Numbered from the stretch's first letter, positions 8,538 through 18,277 are shown. The stretch: 38,916 nucleotides of DNA from Bacteroidales bacterium (GCA_017642535.1 JAGCOW010000047.1:1-38916), one strand, 5' to 3'. Notes: generated by a model from the sequence alone, not told the origin. Made by a program: numbers and translations.

Positions 8538-11500
8538 TAACGAATGAGAGTAATGTTTCCTTTTGCTTCAAATTTTTCGTCGTTTATGCACGTACCTTTC
8601 AAATAATACACAAAAACTTGCGGTTCAAGCAATTTCCCATGATACGTGCCATCCCAATATTCATTGGCATTATTCGTTTCGAAGATTTTTTCGCCCCAAC
8701 GGTCATAAATTGCAAATTCAAACTCGGAAATCACACCACTATTTACTTGAATCACATCGTTTTTGCCATCATTATTTGGCGTAAATGCCGTTGGAACAAA
8801 AATAAACGGCGTTCCGCAAATCCAGTCAACCGACGTAATGGTAATGGTGTCGGTATTTTGACAACCATATTTGTCAACGGCAATCACTTTGTACGTAACA
8901 GCAAGAGGAATATCGGGGGTAACCGTCGTAATGGCCGATTGGTAATCGTCAAGCCAAACCGACGGCGACCAAATGTAATTTATTGTATCGACAGGATGTT
9001 TTGTCGCAGAGAGTTTCCCGACTTGACCGATGTACAACAACTGCTTATCGGCAGAAATGTTGATTTCAGGCAATTTTTCTTCCAATACGATATTCACCGA
9101 ATGAACCGTTGAATCAGTGCAGTTGTGGGCATCATCAACAATTACGGTGTAGGTTTGCGGACATAAGCCCGTAAGTTTGTCCGTTGTCGCACCATTCGAC
9201 CAATTGAACGTGTAAGGTTGCGTTCCTCCCGAAGCTACCACACGAATGGAGCCATTACATGCTCCGCGGCACGTTTCGTTGAATTGATAAATCGTGTCAA
9301 GTTTGAAAACATCTGGCTCTCGCACCGTCGTTGTCATACTTACTTTGCAGCCCAAACCATCAATAACGGCTACGCTATATTCGCCTTCGCCCAAATCAGT
9401 TCTAAAAGAATCTGTCGAGCCGTTTTCCCACAGATATTCATACGGAGAAATTCCCGATGGTTCCACATCAAAACTTGCATCATTTCTTCCATTACATGAT
9501 ATTGGAACGAAATTCTTTATGTTTACGGCAAGACTATCAACCTCAACAGTAACCACATCGTAATAGGTACAGCCAATTGCGTCGGTTGCCTTGATAGTAA
9601 AATCCGTTGTGTGCGTGGGATTTACGTATGCAGTTGCTTTGTCAGCGCCATTTTTTATGAAACTTTTTGGAGACCAATCGTACCATAACTCGTTCTCTGG
9701 ATTAAGATTAGTCACTGAAATTGGCACCAAATCGCCACAGCAAATGAGCGTGTCGCCAGCAACAGAAATTTCGTTGTGAAAAACCTCAACGGAAATGGAG
9801 CTTTCAGCTTCAAATTCACAATAGGTACTAAGCGTTTTTACATAATACGTGGCATTCTCTGTCGGAGTTATTTCAATGTAATCCAACGAAAAATCAGGAT
9901 TTATGATATGGATAAAATTTGCGTCGGTTGCCCACAAATATCGTTGCGACGGAGCATTTGTCTCAACCACGAGTCTAACCGTCTCGCCAAGACAGACTTG
10001 CGGTTTTTGCTTCCGTCCGTTTTTCATCACATTGATTTCTTTCACAAAATAATTCTCGTTAAACACGTTCACCGTTTGTTTATACACCGTCTGACACCAC
10101 CCCGAAGTTACCGTCAACTCATACGTTGTTGTATCCTGCGGCGAAGCGTATGTATGTGGTTGCGTCGGGTCGGTCAACCAATCCTCGGGACTCCAGTCAT
10201 ACTCCAATTCGGGATTGTATTCGTTGGGAATACCTATCAACACACTTTCGCCCAAACAGATATTCTGCATTTCCAATGTTTCATAGTTGATTTTTGTAGA
10301 AATCGTGAGTTTCTTGCTCACCGAATCACTTTGATTGCACGATGTGGAATCTTGAACAAACAATGTGATTGTATATGTGCCATTCTCTTTGTAGGTATGC
10401 GACGGTGACTCGTCGGTAGAAGTGGTACCATCGCCAAAATCCCATTTATAGGTTACGTGAGGATTGTTGTAATGAATTTTTGTCGTGTTGTTGAAGGTGA
10501 GTTCCTTGCTCAAACAACCAACTTCAGGTATGTCGAAATCAGCTTCAATAAGACCAAAATCTATCACAAAACGGAACACTGCCGAGTTACAATTGCTTGA
10601 ATTATTGCGTGTTGACCACGCCCCTGGATTAGGTGCAATGGGAAATCCGTTGCAACCACCACAGCTCGCACACACGCTCTGATACACATAACCATTGGCA
10701 TCGAAACGGCTTGTACCGCCATCCACGTGGTCGCGACCACTCGTCGCACAGCCATTATACGTGTACGTTCCCGCATACGGATTATACAAAACGTAAGCGT
10801 CGCTTAATTCTCCAAAATAACTTGCATAATCCAAATTATTGGCTTCATCGTCAATCACCATAATGTAGAAATCTTTCCCATCGGTCGCGTTCTGATAGGC
10901 ATCGGGAGTAATGTCCATACCTTTGGTTCCGTTAATAGAAAGCCAACCGTAATCATAAACATACATATTTCCGTTTATATACCATTGACCCAAATTATCG
11001 GGCCACTCGCGGCCAACGCCAGCAAGATAGATTCTGTTGCAAATATCGACCTCAAAAGCCGTAGGCGAGATATTTGGTTCTCCCGAACCACTTCCAAAAA
11101 CTGTTGACCAACGCAAATCCGACAAGTCATTGGTAAACGATGCCAAGAATTGACCGCTATTGGGATTGTTGTAGTTCGCATTGTAAATCAACGTGTTACC
11201 AGATGCCGTTGTTTGCCCGAAAATAAATACGTCGTTGTTTGAATTAACACGTACAAAATGTGCCTGGTCATATTCTTCCGAACCGAAATACGATGCTCCT
11301 TGCAAAGAACCGGCACTCTTGTCAAGTTTTAGCACAAAAGCATCCACTGTGCCGCCAATTCGTTCGGTTTGATAACCGCCACTTGGCATATTTAATGTTG
11401 AAGAACACGTTCCTCCCGTCACGTAAACCCCATCTTCGTGGTCAACATCGATGGAATACGCCGCATCTTTGCTATCGCCACCAATGTAGGTGCTCCATTC

Positions 11501-12988
11501 CAAATTTGCCAAATCGGGCGAGAATTTACACACAACGCCGTCCTGTGAACCTCCCGAAGATCCTTGAAATCCGTTCACGATAGGGAAATCTGTGGAAAAT
11601 GTGGTTGAGGCTATATACACATTATCGTTATCGTCAACCATAATTTCACCACGTGCTCCATCGCCATAATTGTAATACAGCGAATCGTAGCCATAATACA
11701 AATCGCCTTCTTCCCAACTAAAGTTGATGCCGTCATTCTTGCTTCCTCCCAAAAACGTTGACGATAGGATTGACGAGCCATCTTCGGCAATTTTAGCAAC
11801 AAAAATATCAACGCCGTGTTCAAACAAAATCAAATTGTCGTAGAGAACAGAGTCTCCGCCTTGAAACGTCGTTTGATAACCATTATATGCAGGGAAATCG
11901 GCTGAGCCGGTCGTTCCTAACATAAGCAACTCGTCGTTGCTGTTCACAATCAAGCTATGAGGCATTTCGCAACTGCTACCACCAAGATACGTGGCATACA
12001 ATCGTCTCTTACCCGTTTCGTCAAGTTTTATAAGCCCAATGTCCCAGTTCCCACCTGCATAGGTAAGCTGAATAGCACCCAAATTTACGGGGAAACCAAA
12101 TCCTTCGACAATTCCCGCCAAATAAGCATTGTTCTTGGAATCGTACGTAGCCGTAAAGCCCCAGTTGTCGGCAGTGGAACCAGTGTAGGTTGAAAAAACA
12201 AGATTCGGGTCGATGTACAACGTATATTCTGGACTATACGCTCCTAAATCGTAGGTTACTTTAAAGTTTTCCAAGTGATAGGCACAAGGAATTTCAATCG
12301 TGTCGTTATCGATGATTTGGTACGCAAACGGTTTTTGCTCGTACACCTCGTTGACCGAAGTGGTAATCACAAGAACTCCGTCGTGACGGACTTTCATTGA
12401 TGGAATATCGGTATATTCCAAAACAATTTTTTGCGGATTTCCACCCGGATATACCACAAAATCATATTTCAAGTCGGCACTATTGCCATACAAATGAAGG
12501 TCGATGTTTTTATAGAGATTTTTATACATCACATCGTTGAAACTGCGAACGTTCGACGACCATTTTTTCGGATTCGAACCACTCAAATAATTCTCGGTGT
12601 AAGCATTTTGATTAAAACCATAGATTTTGACTTTTGTATTCGCATTACTGAATTTCACTCGATATGCGTGTGCTTTCATCTCATGGCTTTTTACCGTTTC
12701 TGTCAACGAAAGTTGCTTGCCTGTTTGTTCAAAAAAACGCCGACTTGAATCTAAAAATTCTTCCGTAATCTCCGCCGTAGCATGACGGTGTTTCAAACTT
12801 TCAGAATCACGAAAATAGTAGGTAAGAGAGTTTTTTTCAAGGAACACGTAACCACCATACAACTGACTGCGAAACAATACGTTATCGGCCCATTGATGCT
12901 GATTTTCGGTAAAATAGATTTCCGAATTTTGGGCAAAAACGGCAATAGACGAAACAATCCCTATGACCAATAACGCAAATTTTCTCAT
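8537..12988 (-). CDS. Large T9SS type B cargo protein with SBBP, PKD and SprB-like repeats (gliding motility-associated C-terminal domain)
   Basis: A 1483-residue secreted protein. Residues 1-19 are a signal peptide (cleaved before QNSEIYF). Residues about 20-260 resemble the N-terminal domain common in SBBP-repeat proteins (ENQHQW, YKNIDLHLYGN, LKYDFVVYPGGNP). About 265-700 carry SBBP-type beta-propeller repeats such as 'STYIGGDSKDAAYSIDVD..DGVYVTGGT'. A PKD domain lies near 815-895 (WDFGDGTTST). Further Ig-like modules follow, with two SprB-like repeats near 1160-1305 (CNGRNDASF...SPYEYLWENGST; CNGSIRVVASGGTQPYTFNWSNG). The last 89 residues (1395-1483) are a classic type B signal: FVPTAFTPNNDGKND, YDRWGEKIFET, WDGTYHGK, VYYLKG. 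It should be exported by Sec, then T9SS, and held at the surface with the adjacent PorP/SprF. The ligand or role (adhesion, gliding, degradation) cannot be told from sequence. Confidence 0.95.
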   Translation of the reverse strand: MRKFALLVIGIVSSIAVFAQNSEIYFTENQHQWADNVLFRSQLYGGYVFLEKNSLTYYFRDSESLKHRHATAEITEEFLDSSRRFFEQTGKQLSLTETVKSHEMKAHAYRVKFSNANTKVKIYGFNQNAYTENYLSGSNPKKWSSNVRSFNDVMYKNLYKNIDLHLYGNSADLKYDFVVYPGGNPQKIVLEYTDIPSMKVRHDGVLVITTSVNEVYEQKPFAYQIIDNDTIEIPCAYHLENFKVTYDLGAYSPEYTLYIDPNLVFSTYTGSTADNWGFTATYDSKNNAYLAGIVEGFGFPVNLGAIQLTYAGGNWDIGLIKLDETGKRRLYATYLGGSSCEMPHSLIVNSNDELLMLGTTGSADFPAYNGYQTTFQGGDSVLYDNLILFEHGVDIFVAKIAEDGSSILSSTFLGGSKNDGINFSWEEGDLYYGYDSLYYNYGDGARGEIMVDDNDNVYIASTTFSTDFPIVNGFQGSSGGSQDGVVCKFSPDLANLEWSTYIGGDSKDAAYSIDVDHEDGVYVTGGTCSSTLNMPSGGYQTERIGGTVDAFVLKLDKSAGSLQGASYFGSEEYDQAHFVRVNSNNDVFIFGQTTASGNTLIYNANYNNPNSGQFLASFTNDLSDLRWSTVFGSGSGEPNISPTAFEVDICNRIYLAGVGREWPDNLGQWYINGNMYVYDYGWLSINGTKGMDITPDAYQNATDGKDFYIMVIDDEANNLDYASYFGELSDAYVLYNPYAGTYTYNGCATSGRDHVDGGTSRFDANGYVYQSVCASCGGCNGFPIAPNPGAWSTRNNSSNCNSAVFRFVIDFGLIEADFDIPEVGCLSKELTFNNTTKIHYNNPHVTYKWDFGDGTTSTDESPSHTYKENGTYTITLFVQDSTSCNQSDSVSKKLTISTKINYETLEMQNICLGESVLIGIPNEYNPELEYDWSPEDWLTDPTQPHTYASPQDTTTYELTVTSGWCQTVYKQTVNVFNENYFVKEINVMKNGRKQKPQVCLGETVRLVVETNAPSQRYLWATDANFIHIINPDFSLDYIEITPTENATYYVKTLSTYCEFEAESSISVEVFHNEISVAGDTLICCGDLVPISVTNLNPENELWYDWSPKSFIKNGADKATAYVNPTHTTDFTIKATDAIGCTYYDVVTVEVDSLAVNIKNFVPISCNGRNDASFDVEPSGISPYEYLWENGSTDSFRTDLGEGEYSVAVIDGLGCKVSMTTTVREPDVFKLDTIYQFNETCRGACNGSIRVVASGGTQPYTFNWSNGATTDKLTGLCPQTYTVIVDDAHNCTDSTVHSVNIVLEEKLPEINISADKQLLYIGQVGKLSATKHPVDTINYIWSPSVWLDDYQSAITTVTPDIPLAVTYKVIAVDKYGCQNTDTITITSVDWICGTPFIFVPTAFTPNNDGKNDVIQVNSGVISEFEFAIYDRWGEKIFETNNANEYWDGTYHGKLLEPQVFVYYLKGTCINDEKFEAKGNITLIR

Positions 12989-13080
12989 CTACAATAAGAT
13001 AGAAAAAATAAGGGTAAAGTTACAATTAAAATTGAGAATTGATAGTTGGCAATTGAAAATTGAGGTGTAAAGCTATAAAA

Positions 13081-13833
13081 TCACAATGCTTGTTTGATTT
13101 TTTTTGTCAACGAAGAGGCAAAAATAAAATCGTTTATTTCTTGGTTGTCAGTTTGCCAAATCTCGTCTTTAGTGCCTTCCCACCATTTTTCGCCTTTATA
13201 GATAAAAATAATCTTATCGGCAATCTCCATCACCGAATTCATGTCGTGCGTATTAACAATGGCGGTAATATTGTATTCTTGCACAATGCCGTGCAACAAA
13301 TTATCAATCACAATCGACGTCATAGGGTCCAAACCAGAGTTTGGTTCATCACAAAGCAGATATTTTGGATTAAGAGCTATTGCTCGAGCAATGGCTACGC
13401 GCTTTTGCATACCACCACTGATTTCCGAAGGGAAAAGTTTGTTTTTGTTAATCACCTCAACACGTTTCAGACAAAAATTTGCCCGCTCGCGACATTCCTC
13501 CTCGCTCATATTCGAGAACATTCGAAGAGGAAACATCACATTGTCCTCCAAGGTCTCGGAATCGAACAACGCACCGCTTTGGAACACCATACCTATTTCC
13601 TTGCGAATAACTTTTCGCTGCTTATCAGTCATATCAGTATAGTTTCGGCCGTGAAAGAGAATCTTTCCCTCGTCAATCTCGTGCAAACCAACAATAGATT
13701 TCATCAAAACGGTCTTTCCCGAACCACTTCGACCAATAATGCAGTTCACCTTTCCTTCCTCAAAAACCGTAGAAACGTTTTTGAGAATCTGCACATCCTT
13801 AAACGACTTCGATACATTCTGAACTTCTATCAT
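13081..13833 (-). CDS. MlaF-like ABC transporter ATP-binding protein (lipid transport)
   Basis: A 250-residue ATPase with all canonical motifs: Walker A GRSGSGKT (34-41), Q-loop glutamine in MVFQSGALF (Q85), signature ISGGMQKR (138-145), Walker B YLLCDEP (158-164) and switch histidine H196 in NTHDM. The phrases 'FQSGALFDS', 'SGGMQKRVAIARA' and 'DEPNSGLDP' are those of the MlaF/Mkl group, which energises phospholipid movement between inner and outer membranes. It follows the MlaE-like permease with only 2 bases between them, so the two are co-translated partners. No MCE-domain substrate-binding protein (MlaD) is encoded next to it; the downstream gene is the T9SS cargo protein. Confidence is high for ABC ATPase and good for the Mla type. 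Confidence 0.93.
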   Translation of the reverse strand: MIEVQNVSKSFKDVQILKNVSTVFEEGKVNCIIGRSGSGKTVLMKSIVGLHEIDEGKILFHGRNYTDMTDKQRKVIRKEIGMVFQSGALFDSETLEDNVMFPLRMFSNMSEEECRERANFCLKRVEVINKNKLFPSEISGGMQKRVAIARAIALNPKYLLCDEPNSGLDPMTSIVIDNLLHGIVQEYNITAIVNTHDMNSVMEIADKIIFIYKGEKWWEGTKDEIWQTDNQEINDFIFASSLTKKIKQAL

Positions 13834-13835
13834 AA

Positions 13836-14570
13836 CTATAACATTGCGGTGAGCGAAAGGTCAAAAATTAAACAAACTATACTACTGATTACAACTGCCT
13901 GGGTACTTGCCTGTCCCACTTGCAAGGAGCCACCCTGTGCATAATAACCATAATAACTTGAAATTGAAGTTATTATAATGCCGAAAAGCACCATTTTTAT
14001 ATTGGTGAAAACAATATAAAATGGTTGAAACAAAAATTGCAGACCGAGAATAAACTGATTACTCGAAACCATTCCCGTAACATCGCCTACAATCCATCCA
14101 CCGCCAATTCCCAACACGATACTCATACAACAAAGCACCGGAAATGAGAAAATGCCCGCTATGATTTTGGGCAAAATAAGATAATTCGCAGAATTGATGC
14201 CCATAATATCAAGAGCATCAATTTGTTGTGAGATTCGCATTGTACCAATTTCCGAAGCGATGCTCGAACCAACTTTTCCCGACAAAATAAGAGCTATGAC
14301 CAACGATGAAAATTCCAAGATAATGGCATCACGCGTTCCCAAACCAACCAGATACTGCGGCAAAATAGGATTTTCCATATTGATGGCAAGTTGCAAGGTC
14401 ATCACGCCCCCCATAAAAAATGAGATGATTGCAACAATACCGATGGAATCGTATCCGATTGCGACGATTTCTTTTCCTATATTTCGCCAAAACATATGTT
14501 TCTCATCGGGTCGCCCGATGGCTTTCTTCATAAGAAGCATATATCGTCCAATATGGTAGAAAAGGTTCAT
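13836..14570 (-). CDS. MlaE-like ABC transporter permease
   Basis: A 244-residue membrane protein of the MlaE family. It has the characteristic core 'FSSLVIALILSGKVGSSIASEIGTMRISQQIDALDIMGIN', in which the E-G-T-M-R-I-S and Q-I-D-A-L motifs define the family, followed by 'YLILPKIIAGIFSFPVLC'. Five or so hydrophobic segments are visible (about residues 40-65, 85-108, 132-160, 180-200 and 220-240). It forms the inner-membrane part of a lipid transporter with the MlaF-like ATPase encoded 2 bases downstream. It is preceded by waaA on the same strand with a 50-base gap, so it is probably in the same transcript as the LPS-core gene, which fits an outer-membrane assembly role. Confidence 0.92.
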   Translation of the reverse strand: MNLFYHIGRYMLLMKKAIGRPDEKHMFWRNIGKEIVAIGYDSIGIVAIISFFMGGVMTLQLAINMENPILPQYLVGLGTRDAIILEFSSLVIALILSGKVGSSIASEIGTMRISQQIDALDIMGINSANYLILPKIIAGIFSFPVLCCMSIVLGIGGGWIVGDVTGMVSSNQFILGLQFLFQPFYIVFTNIKMVLFGIIITSISSYYGYYAQGGSLQVGQASTQAVVISSIVCLIFDLSLTAML

Positions 14571-14620
14571 TTGAGAATTTTATCGGTTAAAAGTAATAAT
14601 TTTTCGTAGTGTTTCGTCGC

Positions 14621-15913
14621 TTATTCAATAAATTCTAAAATATGTTTCGTAATTTTTTCCGCAGCGCCCTTGCTCGCATAGAGGAAATCGCGGTTTTTCT
14701 GTCCGGCTTCTTTGCGAAATGCCTCGTTGGAAACTAATTTCGAAAGTATCGCATAACATTCATCTTGATTGTTGATAGGAAAACCTCCCGCTTTCGTCTT
14801 TAGTTGCACGGCTTCATAAGAATTAACATGCTTAGGGCCAAACACGACGGGATTTGCAAATGCCGACGGCTCAGCCACATTGTGCACGCCTGTTGAAAAA
14901 GCACCACCAACATACACTAAATCAGCGTTCTTATACAATTTCGCAAGCATTCCTATTGTATCGACAATGGCAACGCGACACGTAGTTTTTTTGCTTTCTT
15001 TTTTTGAAAAGACTGTATATCGTTCCGTAGCTATTCCCTCGGCAGCAAAGGTCTGCTCTATCGCTTGTAAATGCGATTCGTGCAATTCGTGAGGGACAAG
15101 AACAAGTTGTAAATCGTCGTGCTCCTTAAACACCTTAATAAGAGCCGGAAATAAATGCTTTTCATCGGCTGGCCAAATACTACCTCCAATGAAAGTAATT
15201 GGTAACGGATTTTCAAAAATCGCTATATCTTCTTGTGTCTGAACAGCTTCTGCCTTTGCTATGATTTGGTCATAACGGGCATCGCCAACTACCTCAAGCC
15301 GTTCTTCGTAAGGGAAAATATTCAAAAACCGCTGTTTATAATCTTCGGAAACAGGCAAAATATATGTTATGTATTTGTAGAACAGACGATTGACTGCGGC
15401 ATTAATTCCTTTATAACGTACAGAATCTTCTGCCAGCTCAGCCGAACAAAGCAACACAGGAACGTTTGTCCAATGAGCAGCAAGCAAAATTCCCGGCCAA
15501 ATGTCGTATTTTGAAACCACCCACGCTTTAGGTCGTATGCGTTTGAAAAAGATGTAATTTGCAATGCAAACGTCAAATGGAAGGTAAATGGAGCAATCCA
15601 CGTCGTCTTTCTTCGCGTGCTTCATTCCCGAAGGAGAAAAAAACGAAGCCAAAACAACAATTTCTGGATGCTTCTGCTTCAAAGATTTAATAATTGGAAT
15701 AGACTGTTCCCACTCGCCAACCGACGAACTATGAAAAAATACTATGGTCTTTCCAGCGTTTTCCCGAGCAAATTTCTTGATTTTCTTTGGCTGTCGTATT
15801 CTTTCTATAAGCCCTTCACGCATTTTTGCATTAAATAACGCACCAATGCAAAATATAGGAATAAATAAAAATACATAGATAATCGTATAGAAAAATAAAA
15901 AAACGTATATCAT
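14621..15913 (-). CDS. waaA: 3-deoxy-D-manno-octulosonic acid (KDO) transferase
   Basis: A 430-residue inner-membrane-anchored glycosyltransferase (GT30) that adds KDO from CMP-KDO to lipid A precursor, the first step of LPS core assembly. The N-terminal hydrophobic anchor covers residues 1-25. The family signatures are clear: 'FFHSSSVGEWEQSIPIIKSL' with the conserved base glutamate, 'SFFSPSGMKHAK', 'YLPFD', 'SKYDIWPGIL', 'ITFIGGSIWPADE', 'LVPHE' and the nucleotide-site region 'VYVGGAFSTGVHNVAEPSAFANPVVFGPKH'. Length matches the family. It begins 4 bases after aroC and is followed by mlaE. Whether it adds one or two KDO residues cannot be judged. Confidence 0.96.
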   Translation of the reverse strand: MIYVFLFFYTIIYVFLFIPIFCIGALFNAKMREGLIERIRQPKKIKKFARENAGKTIVFFHSSSVGEWEQSIPIIKSLKQKHPEIVVLASFFSPSGMKHAKKDDVDCSIYLPFDVCIANYIFFKRIRPKAWVVSKYDIWPGILLAAHWTNVPVLLCSAELAEDSVRYKGINAAVNRLFYKYITYILPVSEDYKQRFLNIFPYEERLEVVGDARYDQIIAKAEAVQTQEDIAIFENPLPITFIGGSIWPADEKHLFPALIKVFKEHDDLQLVLVPHELHESHLQAIEQTFAAEGIATERYTVFSKKESKKTTCRVAIVDTIGMLAKLYKNADLVYVGGAFSTGVHNVAEPSAFANPVVFGPKHVNSYEAVQLKTKAGGFPINNQDECYAILSKLVSNEAFRKEAGQKNRDFLYASKGAAEKITKHILEFIE

Positions 15914-15917
15914 AGCA

Positions 15918-16889
15918 TTACTTGTTTATCAGATACAAGTCGGCTAACGCAATAGCTGTGGCACATTCAACAATCACAGGAACGCGAACGGCAATGCATG
16001 CATCGTGACGACCAGCTATGGTTAATGGCTCGACTTTATTATCTGCAAAATTGAATGTATCCTGAGATTTACCAATACTTGCCGTTGGTTTTACTGCAAG
16101 ACGGAAATAAATATCGTTTCCGTTAGTGATTCCGCCGTTAATTCCTCCTGCGTTGTTGGTAAGCGTTTTGCCATCGGCAGAGACGATGTTGTCGTTGTGT
16201 TCGCTTCCTTTCATGCGGGCGGCAGCATTGCCACTTCCGAACTCAATACTTTTTACTGCCGGAATGGCAAAAATGATGTGAGAAATACACGATTCCACCG
16301 AATCGAAGAATGGCTCGCCAAGTCCGACAGGCACGTTTTTACAAACGCACGTCACCACGCCGCCAACGGAATCTTTTTCTTGCATTGTTTCCTTTATGCA
16401 ATCTTCAATATCGGTTCTACCACCAACCTCAACCAATTCGGCAGAAATCTGAACAGGTGCGATTATTTTTTTTGCAATAACTCCCGCAGCAACAATTCCA
16501 AGCGTGATTCTTCCCGAAAAATGTCCGCCACCACGTGGGTCGTTGAATCCATGATACTTTTCTTTTCCCGTAAAATCGGCGTGACCAGGGCGGGGATGAG
16601 CCACAAGATTAGCATAGTCACCCGATTTCGTATTTGTATTGTCAAATAATATCGTTATTGGTGTTCCACAGGTTTTGCCATTGAATACGCCGCTCACAAT
16701 GTGTGGAATATCGGCTTCGATACGTGGTGTAGTGCCAATTTTCCCAGAACGGCGACGCTGAATATCTTCGTTGAAGTCATCCTCGCACAATGGAATCCCT
16801 GCCGGACAACCGTCAACAACAACGCCTACTTGCTGTCCGTGACTCTCACCAAAAATCTCTATTTTGAATATTCTTCCAAAACTGTTCAT
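15918..16889 (-). CDS. aroC: Chorismate synthase
   Basis: A 323-residue enzyme converting EPSP to chorismate using reduced FMN, the last step of the shikimate pathway, in the cytoplasm. Diagnostic segments are 'FGESHGQQVGVVVDGCPAGIPL', 'RRRSGKIGTTPRIEAD', 'SGVFNGKTCGTPI', 'RPGHADFTGKEKYHGFNDPRGGGHFSGR', 'NNAGGINGGITNG' and 'AGRHDACIAVRVPVIVE'. It is about 30 residues shorter than the usual 350-360, with a compact C-terminus ending just after 'ALADLYLINK'; all core motifs are present, so I regard it as functional. It lies 14 bases after the polysaccharide deacetylase and 4 bases before waaA. That is an envelope-gene context, not an aromatic-pathway operon. Confidence 0.96.
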   Translation of the reverse strand: MNSFGRIFKIEIFGESHGQQVGVVVDGCPAGIPLCEDDFNEDIQRRRSGKIGTTPRIEADIPHIVSGVFNGKTCGTPITILFDNTNTKSGDYANLVAHPRPGHADFTGKEKYHGFNDPRGGGHFSGRITLGIVAAGVIAKKIIAPVQISAELVEVGGRTDIEDCIKETMQEKDSVGGVVTCVCKNVPVGLGEPFFDSVESCISHIIFAIPAVKSIEFGSGNAAARMKGSEHNDNIVSADGKTLTNNAGGINGGITNGNDIYFRLAVKPTASIGKSQDTFNFADNKVEPLTIAGRHDACIAVRVPVIVECATAIALADLYLINK

Positions 16890-16903
16890 CGTAATTTCTC
16901 TTT

Positions 16904-18217
16904 TTATTTTGCGTCGGCAATATGTTCGTAAACGCCATCAAGATATTCCCACTCCAAGACGTTAAAACTACTATTATGCCACAAGCAACAGAACGTGCCA
17001 TGATATTTTTTTACCGTTTCCATCAATACGTCAACCAACTCTATTGCTTCGGAAACTTTGCGAGTGTCCTGCAACGAAACGTCCATCAACGTGAGGGGTA
17101 GTTCCTTTATTTTCATTTGCTGACGAAGCTCGCAATCAAACAATGAATGCTCTATGCACATTCCTGTTCTAAATCCAGGATAATTCGGATAATACAGAGT
17201 GCTATCCTGTAAAATACCATTACGTTCAAGGATTCTAAACGTTTCGGGCATACGAATTTTCAAAAAATGTTGTCGATTTACAACCAATTTTCTATTAAAG
17301 AAATTCTCGTAAAATTGCAAATCATTCTGGATTTTCTCAGCATCCTTTTCAAGGAAATAATTTGAATGAATGCCTACATTGTGGCCTCGCTTGAGGATGT
17401 TTTCAACAATAACTTTTCCTTTTTCACTCGCAAGTCGCCACTCATTTGACTTGGAATTCAAGAAATAAAACGTTGATTTCAAACCATTTCGCTCGCTTAG
17501 GTCCATCAACGAATTATATACGTCGTAGGGGTCTTCCTTGCGTTTTCGCATAGAAATGGAAAGCTTGAACTGACGAATAGAGAAACGACGGAAAATATCA
17601 CCGCAGCAACTTTTTATGAAATCAATCGGTTTGCCCCATTTATAAAGGAAATCAACATCGTGCGAAAGAACTTTCTGATACGAGTGTTTCTGTGGTATCT
17701 CGAACTCATAGTTGGCAAAAAGTTTTCGAAACATTTCGGCATACATATGCACGATGGGCTTGTTAATGAAGCCAAATTTTACAGCGATTGCGTTTTCTTG
17801 CGGGAATCGACCACAAGGGTCATATTTTTTTGAAATCACCTCTTCCCAGCGACTGAGCATAAAAAACGCACTACCAATCACGTCGCCGCCACAAAAGATA
17901 GAATTCTTGTGATCGGTGAAAATGTTGGTGCCATATAGAAATGGGATTTTTTCGTCGGGTAACACACCCTTCAGTTCCGAAATTTTTGTCGGCAGATATT
18001 TTTCGTCACAATAACCGATAGATTCGGGAATATGACAAAAGAAATCATCGCGAAATTCGAGGAATTTTCCATTTCCCAACACAAATTTATACACTTGACT
18101 CACAGAGTTGTCAAAAACTTCGTAGTCAATTCCCAAAATCTCGTGAAAAATTACGTGAAACGTATAGTTCTTTTCAGGGAGAAATTTTGATTCGGTATAA
18201 ATTGCAATCTTCGCCAT
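16904..18217 (-). CDS. Polysaccharide deacetylase-family protein with N-terminal DUF7033-like domain
   Basis: A 437-residue protein without a signal peptide. The N-terminal half (to about residue 170) resembles the domain that precedes deacetylase folds in many Bacteroidota proteins ('FLYGTNIF', 'DVIGSAFFMLSRWEE'). The C-terminal half has NodB-like features: 'SHDVDFLYKWG' at about 185-195 supplies the catalytic-base aspartate pair, and 'RGHNVGIHSNYF' at 277-288 supplies the metal histidine motif (H-S-N-Y in place of the usual H-T-x-x-H/S). Such proteins act on N-acetylated polysaccharides or are inactive relatives. The substrate here is unknown. The gene heads the minus-strand run with aroC, waaA and mlaEF, suggesting a role in envelope polysaccharide. 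Confidence 0.8.
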   Translation of the reverse strand: MAKIAIYTESKFLPEKNYTFHVIFHEILGIDYEVFDNSVSQVYKFVLGNGKFLEFRDDFFCHIPESIGYCDEKYLPTKISELKGVLPDEKIPFLYGTNIFTDHKNSIFCGGDVIGSAFFMLSRWEEVISKKYDPCGRFPQENAIAVKFGFINKPIVHMYAEMFRKLFANYEFEIPQKHSYQKVLSHDVDFLYKWGKPIDFIKSCCGDIFRRFSIRQFKLSISMRKRKEDPYDVYNSLMDLSERNGLKSTFYFLNSKSNEWRLASEKGKVIVENILKRGHNVGIHSNYFLEKDAEKIQNDLQFYENFFNRKLVVNRQHFLKIRMPETFRILERNGILQDSTLYYPNYPGFRTGMCIEHSLFDCELRQQMKIKELPLTLMDVSLQDTRKVSEAIELVDVLMETVKKYHGTFCCLWHNSSFNVLEWEYLDGVYEHIADAK

Positions 18218-18243
18218 ACGATAATTAAGAATTATGAATTAAA

Positions 18244-18277
18244 AATTAAGAATGTTTTTACACGGGCATTCTTAATT
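18244..18277 (-). terminator. AT-rich inverted repeat between HIT gene and deacetylase gene
   Basis: Perfect 11-bp arms (AATTAAGAATG at 18244-18254 and CATTCTTAATT at 18267-18277) enclose a 12-base loop. On the minus strand the hairpin follows the end of the HIT gene and is followed by TTTAATTC, so it may terminate that transcript weakly. It is embedded in longer runs of an AT-rich repeat (TTAAAAATTAAGAATT type) that also appears near 23955-23977 and, degenerate, near 13024-13065. Confidence 0.45.

Noticed and set aside
9776..10408. Open frame of 210 codons on the plus strand inside the T9SS cargo gene
   Set aside because: It is antisense to conserved repeat domains; there is no start context and no domain pattern.
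13060..13944. Long open frame (294 codons) on the plus strand over mlaF and mlaE
   Set aside because: It is antisense to two clear ABC transporter genes and its translation has no recognisable domain and biased composition.
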